A DNA stretch of 6,026 nt from Pseudomonadota bacterium (GTDB taxonomy: Bacteria; Pseudomonadota; Gammaproteobacteria; Xanthomonadales; Xanthomonadaceae), in contig JAFAFF010000258.1 in the NCBI GenBank assembly GCA_023423605.1, positions 1 to 6,026 on the forward strand, in the 5' to 3' direction. Made by a program: the position numbers and the translations under genes. Below are positions 1-4,728 of this stretch, piece by piece (within the stretch, counting starts at the first letter, position 1; the number at the start of each line of letters is the position of its first letter). The notes under the pieces are model-generated. The model saw only the letters and a program-made list of their open reading frames with translations, ran no database searches and had not been told where the DNA came from.

Positions 1-40
1 TGTCGTGGAATTCACCGGTTTCTTCGTCGCGTCCGCGCAT
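1..40 (-). CDS. yjgA: YjgA / DUF615 ribosome-associated protein, 5' end only (partial)
   Basis: Only the first 13 codons are in the window, read leftwards from an ATG at 40-38. They encode MRGRDEETGEFHD, which matches from memory the N-terminus of Xanthomonas/Stenotrophomonas YjgA (DUF615, also called DarP), a protein associated with late 50S ribosomal subunit assembly. An AGGA motif lies seven bases upstream of the ATG (complement of 48-51) and supports this start. The gene is divergent from pmbA, and yjgA-pmbA adjacency is common in Proteobacteria, which strengthens the call. With so few residues seen, the identification rests on the N-terminal match and the neighbour. Confidence 0.72.
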   Translation of the reverse strand, partial: MRGRDEETGEFHD

Positions 41-69
41 CGTCTGTTCCTACTTCCGTCAATACGTCG

Positions 70-86
70 CCCGGCGCAGCGCCGGG
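70..86. repeat. Perfect GC-rich palindrome between divergent yjgA and pmbA
   Basis: CCCGGCGC, A, GCGCCGGG: eight-base arms around a single central base, which would fold as a 7-bp stem with a 3-base loop. It sits between the two divergent start codons (40 and 111) and would lie in the 5' leader of whichever transcript starts beyond it. There is no T-run, so it is not a typical terminator. It could be a protein-binding palindrome, a leader hairpin or a degenerate REP-type element. No GTAG head is visible. Confidence 0.5.
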
Positions 87-99
87 TCCAACCTGCAAC

Positions 100-103
100 A
101 GGA
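100..103 (+). promoter_or_regulatory. Ribosome-binding site supporting the TTG start of pmbA
   Basis: AGGA with a seven-base spacer to TTG at 111. The first in-frame ATG (162) has no purine-rich sequence before it, so this site decides in favour of the TTG start. Confidence 0.6.
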
Positions 104-110
104 TAAAGCA

Positions 111-1484
111 TTGAACGTGATCGCCCCCGAAGTGATACCCGTCGTGGACACCCATGCCCGCATGGAACAGCTGGCCGATATCTCCCGGCAACTGCTCGAC
201 CACGCGCGGCGGCTGGGTGCCAGCCAGGCCGAGGTGTCCTGCAGCGAGGACCGCGGCCTGGACGTCAACGTGCGCCTGGGTGAGGTGGAAACGGTGGAAT
301 CCACCGCCGACCGCGGTATCGCGGTCACCGTGTACTTCGGCAAGCGCAAGGGCAGCGCCAGCACCGCGGACCTGCAGCCGGCCAGTCTGTCGGCCACGGT
401 GGAACAGGCCTGCGCGATCGCCCGCCATACCGAGGACGATGCCGCCGCCGGGCTGGCGGATCCGGAACTGATGGCGCGCGAGTTCCCGGAGCTGGACAGC
501 TGGCATCCGTGGGCGCTGGAGGCCGCCGATGCCATCGACCTGGCGCTGGCCTGCGAAGCGGCCGGACGCGCTGCCGACCCGCGCATCAGCAATTCCGACG
601 GTGCCTCGGTGTCCACCGCGCAGAGCCTGTCGGTGTACGCGAACTCGCATGGTTTCATCGGCCGCGAACGCGGCACGCACCATTCGATGGGCCTGGCACT
701 GATCGCCGGCCAGGGCGATGGCATGCAGCGTGACGGCTGGTACACCAGCGCCCTGGCGCGCGAGGACCTGCAGGATGCGGCCGGCGTGGGCGTGCGTGCC
801 GCCGAACGTACCGTGGCGCGCCTGCAGCCGCGTTCGCTGGCCACGTCCAGCATGCCGGTGCTGTTCGCCCCGGAAGTGGCGCGCAGCCTGGTGGGACACC
901 TGCTTTCGGCGATATCCGGCGGCGCGCTGTACCGGCAGGCCAGCTTTCTGCTGGACAGCGTGGGCCAGGCGCTGTTCCCGTCGTGGATGCAGATCGACGA
1001 ACTGCCGCATCTGCGCCGTGGCCTGCGTTCGGCCGCGTTCGACGGCGATGGCGTGGCCACCCGTGCGTCCGCACTGGTACGCGACGGTGTGCTGCAGCGC
1101 TATGTGCTGGGCAGTTACTCCGCGCGCAGGCTGGGGCTGCAGACCACCGGCAACGCCGGTGGCGTGCACAACCTGCAGGTGGCGGCCAGCGCCGCCGGGC
1201 TGGACCTGCACGGCATTGCCCGGCAGATGGGCAACGGCCTGCTGGTGACCGAGCTGATGGGGCAGGGTGTCAACGGGGTGACCGGCGATTATTCGCGCGG
1301 CGCCGGTGGCTTCCGCGTGGAGAACGGCGAAATCCAGTACCCGGTGGATGGCATCACCATCGCCGGCAACCTGCGCGGCATGTTCGAGGCCATCGAGGCC
1401 GTAGGGGCGGATGTCGATCCGCGTTCGCATATCCGCACCGGATCCATCCTGGTGGGAAGGATGACGGTGGCGGGTAACGACTGA
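111..1484 (+). CDS. pmbA: TldE/PmbA, partner subunit of the TldD/TldE metalloprotease
   Basis: The 457-residue product is close to E. coli PmbA (about 450) and resembles it along its length. Shared signatures include the GEVE/TAD stretch with RKGSAST (residues about 62-87), the SYSARKLGL-like segment with TGNAGGVHN (about 338-357), and the terminal run ELMGQGVNGVTGDYSRGAGG followed by VENGEIQYPV and ITIAGNL (about 379-424). In this family TldD carries the HExxxH zinc motif and TldE does not. I see no HExxH here, which fits TldE. The cytosolic TldD/TldE complex trims peptides, notably in maturation of microcin B17-type peptides and degradation of the CcdA antitoxin. No tldD or peptide gene is nearby. 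The TTG start is chosen for its ribosome-binding site and because ATG at 162 would remove part of the N-terminal helical region present in E. coli PmbA. Confidence 0.95.
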   Translation: MNVIAPEVIPVVDTHARMEQLADISRQLLDHARRLGASQAEVSCSEDRGLDVNVRLGEVETVESTADRGIAVTVYFGKRKGSASTADLQPASLSATVEQACAIARHTEDDAAAGLADPELMAREFPELDSWHPWALEAADAIDLALACEAAGRAADPRISNSDGASVSTAQSLSVYANSHGFIGRERGTHHSMGLALIAGQGDGMQRDGWYTSALAREDLQDAAGVGVRAAERTVARLQPRSLATSSMPVLFAPEVARSLVGHLLSAISGGALYRQASFLLDSVGQALFPSWMQIDELPHLRRGLRSAAFDGDGVATRASALVRDGVLQRYVLGSYSARRLGLQTTGNAGGVHNLQVAASAAGLDLHGIARQMGNGLLVTELMGQGVNGVTGDYSRGAGGFRVENGEIQYPVDGITIAGNLRGMFEAIEAVGADVDPRSHIRTGSILVGRMTVAGND

Positions 1485-1515
1485 GCGCCGTATTGACGTA
1501 ATCTTGGGCCGCTGC

Positions 1516-1544
1516 GTCGGCCCGTGGGAGCGGGCCGCGCCGAC
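1516..1544. other. Imperfect hairpin between pmbA and the DUF4870 gene
   Basis: GGCCCG (1519-1524) and CGGGCC (1531-1536) form a 6-bp stem. GTC (1516-1518) can add to it by pairing with GAC (1542-1544) across a bulge. There is no T-run, so this is at best a weak terminator or a leader structure for the next gene. In such GC-rich sequence it may be chance. Confidence 0.3.
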
Positions 1545-1559
1545 CACCCAAACCTGATG

Positions 1560-1566
1560 AGAGGAG
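1560..1566 (+). promoter_or_regulatory. Strong ribosome-binding site fixing the GTG start of the DUF4870 gene
   Basis: AGAGGAG ends six bases before GTG at 1573. It is the strongest Shine-Dalgarno match in the window and identifies the GTG as the start. The next in-frame ATG (1650) would cut into the first hydrophobic segment. Confidence 0.85.
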
Positions 1567-1572
1567 TCTTCC

Positions 1573-2001
1573 GTGAGTGATTTCGAGAACGCCAGTGCCC
1601 CACCCCCGCCGCCGCCGGTTTCGGTAGGGCCCACGGCAGAGGAGAAACAATGGGCCATGTTCGCGCACCTGTCGGTGCTGCTGGGCGGATTGTTGTCTTC
1701 GGCGATTGGCGGATGGGGCTATTTCATCGGCCCGCTGGTGATCTGGCTGGTCAAGAAGGACACCCTGCCTTTCGTTGCCGACCAGGCCAAGGAAGCGCTG
1801 AACTTCGCGATCACCGTGTCGGCGATCTTCGTGGTGCTGTGGATCCTGACGGTGGTGACGTTGGGCATCGGTGGCCTGCTCACGGTGCCGCTGATGTTGA
1901 TCGTCGGCATCACCGCACTGGTGCTGACCATCATCGCGGCGGTGCGCAGCAACAATGGCGAAGCCTACCGCTATCCGCTCACGCTGCGTTTGATCAAGTA
2001 G
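1573..2001 (+). CDS. DUF4870 domain-containing small membrane protein
   Basis: The 142-residue product begins with an acidic, proline-rich cytosolic-type tail that includes six consecutive prolines at residues 10-15. A conserved-looking WAMFAHLSVLLGG segment follows (about 27-39). The rest is mostly hydrophobic: about 30-60, about 75-100 and about 101-123, probably three or four membrane passes. Between them is the polar stretch KKDTLPFVADQAKEALNF (about 61-78). The order HLS, IGPLVIWL, F..DQ.KEALNF, then a C-terminal YP.TLR.I is the pattern of DUF4870 (Tic20-like) proteins, whose function is not established. There is no cleavable signal peptide. It starts 88 bases after pmbA and is followed by a strong terminator. 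It could be read through from pmbA or have its own promoter, and I see no convincing -35/-10 pair. Confidence 0.9.
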   Translation: MSDFENASAPPPPPPVSVGPTAEEKQWAMFAHLSVLLGGLLSSAIGGWGYFIGPLVIWLVKKDTLPFVADQAKEALNFAITVSAIFVVLWILTVVTLGIGGLLTVPLMLIVGITALVLTIIAAVRSNNGEAYRYPLTLRLIK

Positions 2002-2027
2002 AAAGCGCGCTTGCCTGCAATTCCAGG

Positions 2028-2058
2028 ACGCCCGGCACTGCCGGGCGTTCTTGTTTTC
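2028..2058 (+). terminator. Intrinsic terminator of the DUF4870 gene
   Basis: A perfect 9-bp stem, ACGCCCGGC (2028-2036) with GCCGGGCGT (2040-2048), has a 3-base loop and is followed by TCTTGTTTTC on the plus strand. It lies 26 bases after the stop codon at 2001. On the minus strand no T-run follows the stem, so it should mainly stop rightward transcription. Confidence 0.85.
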
Positions 2059-2114
2059 GGGGGGCGGTGCGCGTGTTGCGTGGATTGCCGGGTGATGCGG
2101 GGGGATGGCCGGGC

Positions 2115-2137
2115 TGCCGGGCAGAGCCCGGCACTAC
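2115..2137 (-). repeat. GTAG-headed REP/SMAG-type palindromic element
   Basis: On the minus strand this reads GTAG, then TGCCGGGC, TCT, GCCCGGCA: the tetranucleotide head plus a perfect 8-bp stem with a 3-base loop, 23 bases in all. This is the architecture of the SMAG repeats of Stenotrophomonas maltophilia, a REP family mobilised by RAYT transposases. It lies 31 bases downstream of the ispA stop, where such elements commonly sit and can act on mRNA 3' ends. No RAYT gene is in the window. Confidence 0.82.
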
Positions 2138-2151
2138 GTGGACAGGGGGAC

Positions 2152-2163
2152 GCTCTGCCCGGC
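2152..2163 (+). repeat. Inverted half-copy of the GTAG-headed repeat
   Basis: GCTCTGCCCGGC is the exact reverse complement of 2116-2127 inside the neighbouring element, and equals the distal half of that element placed on the other strand. There is no GTAG head or first stem arm. It looks like the remnant of a second, oppositely oriented element. The two parts can form a 12-bp stem around a 24-base loop. Confidence 0.55.
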
Positions 2164-2168
2164 TGATG

Positions 2169-3044
2169 TCAATGATCGCGTTCGACAGCCAGCCGGCCCA
2201 GCGCGCGCAACGCGTCGGCTTCCTCGCCATGACCGGACAGGGCATCATTCATCATCGCGCTCAGCTCGCGCAGCTTTTCCTTCGCCCCCTGCATGCCCAG
2301 CAGGGCCGGGAAGGTGGACTTGTCCTGCGCCTGGTCCTTGCCCGCGGTCTTGCCCAGTTGTTCGGAGCTCGCTTCAACATCCAGGATGTCGTCGCGCACC
2401 TGGAAGGCCAGGCCCAGCGCATCGGCAAAGCGGTCCAGGCGCTCCAGTTCCGTCGTCGATGCGCCACCACACAGCGCGCCCATGCGCACCGCCGCGCGGA
2501 CCAGTGCGCCGGTCTTCAATGCATGCATGCGGGTGAGCTGCGGCAGCGACTGCTGCTGGCCGGTGGCATCGATATCCAGTGCCTGGCCCCCACACATGCC
2601 CGCCGCGCCGGCCGCCTGCGCCAGTGTCTGCAACAGCGCCACGCGCAGCTCCGCCGGCAGCGCTGCCTCGGCGATCAGGCTGAAGGCACGTGCCTGCAGT
2701 GCATCGCCAGCCAGGATGGCGGTGGCTTCGTCGAACGCGACGTGGGTGGTCGGCCTGCCGCGGCGCAGGGCATCGTCATCCATGGCGGGCAGGTCGTCGT
2801 GCACCAGCGAATAGGCGTGGATCAGTTCCACCGCCATCGCCGCTGCATCCAGGCGATGTTCGTCGGCACCGGATACCGCACCGGCGGCGTACACCAGCAG
2901 CGGACGCATGCGCTTGCCACCGCCAAGCACCGAATGGCGCATGGCCTGATGCAGGCGCATGGGCGCTTCGGCGGGCGAGGGCAGGGCGGCGTCGAGCTGG
3001 CCTTCAATGCGATCGCGCAGGCGCGCGAAGCGGGCGTCAGCCAT
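2169..3044 (-). CDS. ispA: Farnesyl diphosphate synthase ((2E,6E)-FPP synthase)
   Basis: The 291-residue cytosolic prenyl synthase condenses IPP with DMAPP and then GPP to give FPP, the precursor of undecaprenyl phosphate, quinone side chains and other isoprenoids. Visible motifs are GGGKRMRP (41-48), the first aspartate-rich motif DDLPAMDDD (83-91) with RRGRPTTH just after, KTGAL (177-181), the second motif FQVRDDILD (214-222), and the GKTAGKD...[10 protein letters not shown] block (231-250) typical of bacterial IspA. The length fits the family (about 295-300). Two adjacent ATGs (3047 and 3044) are possible, and I chose the second, MADARF. Either way the gene overlaps the end of xseB by 8 or 11 bases, suggesting translational coupling, and no Shine-Dalgarno is visible. 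In E. coli dxs follows ispA. Here the convergent DUF4870 gene does. Confidence 0.95.
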   Translation of the reverse strand: MADARFARLRDRIEGQLDAALPSPAEAPMRLHQAMRHSVLGGGKRMRPLLVYAAGAVSGADEHRLDAAAMAVELIHAYSLVHDDLPAMDDDALRRGRPTTHVAFDEATAILAGDALQARAFSLIAEAALPAELRVALLQTLAQAAGAAGMCGGQALDIDATGQQQSLPQLTRMHALKTGALVRAAVRMGALCGGASTTELERLDRFADALGLAFQVRDDILDVEASSEQLGKTAGKDQAQDKSTFPALLGMQGAKEKLRELSAMMNDALSGHGEEADALRALGRLAVERDH

Positions 3045-3297
3045 CATGGGACGGTGGGTCGAACGGTTCGGCCGTCTCAGGCTGCGCCGGATCGGCCAGC
3101 AGTCGCACGCGCAGTTCGGCCTGCTCCAGCGCCTGCTGGCACTGGCGGTACAGGCCCACGCCGCGTTCGTAGGCGCTGAGCGATGCTTCAAGGCTCAGTT
3201 CGCCGGTTTCCATCTGTTCGACCAGTTGCTCCAGGGATTCGAGCGACTGCTCGAAACGGGCGACCGGCGATTCGTTTTCGGGGGACTTCTTTGCCAT
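3037..3297 (-). CDS. xseB: Exodeoxyribonuclease VII small subunit
   Basis: The 86-residue product has the XseB pattern: [20 protein letters not shown] (residues 15-34), then [19 protein letters not shown] (36-54) and [11 protein letters not shown] (57-67), two helices forming a hairpin. E. coli XseB (80 residues) shows the same order, including the ERGV core. Several copies bind the large catalytic subunit XseA, encoded elsewhere, to form the cytosolic nuclease that degrades single-stranded DNA from both ends into oligonucleotides. The start MAKK matches the usual short basic N-terminus. It begins 36 bases after the tilS stop and overlaps ispA at its end, so it is the middle gene of a tilS-xseB-ispA unit. 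No Shine-Dalgarno precedes the ATG, so ribosomes may arrive by coupling from tilS. Confidence 0.95.
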   Translation of the reverse strand: MAKKSPENESPVARFEQSLESLEQLVEQMETGELSLEASLSAYERGVGLYRQCQQALEQAELRVRLLADPAQPETAEPFDPPSHDG

Positions 3298-3333
3298 GTG
3301 GCAAGTGTGGACGGGTGGCGCGCGGGAATCAAT

Positions 3334-4620
3334 TCACCAGCCGCCTGGTCGCCATTGCAATCGCGCGCCGCGTTCGGCCAGCCATGCCTGCAGGGGGGCC
3401 GACAGCACCACATCGGCGGCGGCCAGCAGCTCCTGGCCGGCAAACAGCAACGGCAGCTGCGCGCGTCGCCACGGTGCCAGGTGCTCGCGCTGCAGGCAGT
3501 CCTTCAGCGCATGCCGATGTCCGCGGCCCGGCAGCAGGATGCGCTCGCCCCCCCGGCGGCCGCGGACCTGCAGCGGAATATCGAAGCCGGCGGCATGCAG
3601 CAGCTGCAGCTGTCCGCCATCGGGCAGCGGCAACGGGGCGCGGCCGTCCCAGGCCATCTGCCAGTCGCGTGGAAGGGCCGGCAGCACGGCGGGCAACAGA
3701 TACCAGTGCCCGCGCCAATGACGAATGGCCTGCCGTTGCCAGCGCACCTGTGCGCCGCCATCCATGGCCGCAGGCAGCAGTTCCTGTTCCAGCTGTTCCA
3801 GCACACGTGCCGGCAACGGCGGAGCGCCATGCGAAAGCACCCAGCGTCGCAGCACGCGGGCACGTCGCTGTGGCGAAAGCTGGTGCAGCCGTTCCACCGA
3901 CAACACGCGTGCAGCAACCTGCACATGGTCCAGCAGCTCCTGGTCTTCCTCGTCCAGCAGGCTGCGCAGTTGCCGGCAGTGGCTGGCGCTGCCGGAAAGC
4001 GCCGCAGCCGCATGGGGCCAGCGCTGGCGCAGCAGCGGCAGCACGTGCAGGCGCAGGAAATTGCGGTCCGCAGCGTCGCTGAGGTTGCTGGGGTCTTCCA
4101 GCCAGTCCAGTCCCTGCCGTTGCGCGTAATCGAGCAGTGCCGCGCGTGGCACCTGCAGCAGGGGCCGCCACAGGGGATGCTCGCCGATGGCCGAATGCGC
4201 TGCCATCGCCGCCAGTCCGTCCACGCCGGAGCCGCGCAGCGCGCGCAACAGGAAGGTTTCAGCCTGGTCGTCCTGGTGCTGGGCCAGTACCAGGATCTCA
4301 CCGCTACGCAGTTCCGCACTGAACGCGCCGCGCCGCGCCAGCCGCGCGGCGCCCTCCAGGCCCATGCCGGCCTGCAGGTCCACCGCGACCCGGTGCACGC
4401 TCAGTGCGATGTCCCAGGCTTGGCATTGCCGCTGGCAGTGACGGGCCCAGTCATCGGCGCCAGCCTGCAGCCCGTGGTGCACATGCACCGCGCGCAGTGC
4501 GGTGCCGGATGCCTCCGCCGCCTGCTTCAGCCAGTGCAGCAGCACGGTCGAATCCAGCCCGCCGCTGTAAGCGACCAGCAGCGGCGAATCCAGCGTGGCG
4601 AGGGCGGGGAAGGAGGACAT
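3334..4620 (-). CDS. tilS: tRNA(Ile)-lysidine synthetase
   Basis: TilS uses ATP and lysine to convert C34 of the CAU-anticodon tRNA-Ile to lysidine, so that it reads AUA codons and is charged with isoleucine. It is an essential cytosolic enzyme. The 428-residue product has the PP-loop SGGLDS (19-24), HVHHG (46-50), the catalytic region QHQDDQAETF (114-123), and DPSN with DRNFLR (176-190). About 79 C-terminal residues form the TilS C-terminal domain, with GRRGGERILLPGRGHRHALK and FAGQELLAAADV. The total length matches E. coli TilS (432). In the segment GLEGAARLARRGAF, arginine stands where E. coli has tyrosine (ARQARY). The ATG at 4620-4618 is chosen, and a GTG nine bases upstream (4629) is possible. 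Neither has a Shine-Dalgarno. A terminator-like hairpin lies immediately upstream. Confidence 0.95.
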   Translation of the reverse strand: MSSFPALATLDSPLLVAYSGGLDSTVLLHWLKQAAEASGTALRAVHVHHGLQAGADDWARHCQRQCQAWDIALSVHRVAVDLQAGMGLEGAARLARRGAFSAELRSGEILVLAQHQDDQAETFLLRALRGSGVDGLAAMAAHSAIGEHPLWRPLLQVPRAALLDYAQRQGLDWLEDPSNLSDAADRNFLRLHVLPLLRQRWPHAAAALSGSASHCRQLRSLLDEEDQELLDHVQVAARVLSVERLHQLSPQRRARVLRRWVLSHGAPPLPARVLEQLEQELLPAAMDGGAQVRWQRQAIRHWRGHWYLLPAVLPALPRDWQMAWDGRAPLPLPDGGQLQLLHAAGFDIPLQVRGRRGGERILLPGRGHRHALKDCLQREHLAPWRRAQLPLLFAGQELLAAADVVLSAPLQAWLAERGARLQWRPGGW

Positions 4621-4627
4621 GCGGAAC

Positions 4628-4660
4628 ACAAAAGGAAGCGGCGACCGTCATGGTCGCCGC
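4628..4660 (-). terminator. Intrinsic terminator of phoA, abutting the tilS start
   Basis: A perfect 9-bp stem (4652-4660 with 4638-4646) has a 5-base loop. On the minus strand it is followed by TTCCTTTTG (complement of 4637-4629). This is the expected place for phoA transcription to end, about 70 bases after its stop codon. The T-rich run ends at the possible GTG start of tilS and nine bases before its ATG, so the same element could also act as an attenuator for tilS. On the plus strand no T-run follows. Confidence 0.72.
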
Positions 4661-4683
4661 ATGTGGCGTTGGCGTCGAGGGTT

Positions 4684-4708
4684 GCGTGCCGACCAGCGAT
4701 CGGCACGC
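4684..4708. other. Hairpin in the phoA 3' untranslated region
   Basis: GCGTGCCGA (4684-4692) and TCGGCACGC (4700-4708) form a perfect 9-bp stem with a 7-base loop, 20 bases after the phoA stop. There is no T-run on either side. It could stabilise the phoA mRNA 3' end or serve as a factor-dependent termination structure ahead of the intrinsic terminator. Confidence 0.5.
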
Positions 4709-4728
4709 GCCAGCGGCAGGCGCCGGGA

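Noticed and set aside
111..1484. pmbA as sign of a nearby microcin or TldD/E-processed peptide cluster
   Set aside because: There is no small peptide gene, tldD, cyclodehydratase or transporter in the window. The neighbours are ordinary core genes, and pmbA-yjgA adjacency is common.
1493..1521. TTGACG after pmbA as a -35 box for the DUF4870 gene
   Set aside because: No plausible -10 hexamer occurs 16-18 bases downstream (the sequence there is GC-rich), so the promoter call is unsupported.
12..1658. A 548-codon open frame on the minus strand opposite pmbA
   Set aside because: It covers pmbA on the other strand in a high-GC region where stop codons are rare. Its translation is low-complexity Arg/Gly/His-rich sequence with no recognisable domain, and pmbA is a certain gene.
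2049..2168. A small RNA gene in the convergent intergenic region
   Set aside because: The structure is fully explained by the terminator and the repeat elements, and no promoter can be seen.
1650..3179. A 509-codon open frame on the plus strand across the DUF4870 end, the terminator and ispA
   Set aside because: It runs through a terminator and antisense to ispA, has no family resemblance, and its composition is typical of a shadow frame.
3183..4171. Long Ala/Arg/Pro-rich open frames on both strands within tilS
   Set aside because: They lie in alternative frames of a clearly recognised tilS, and no initiation signal or motif supports them.
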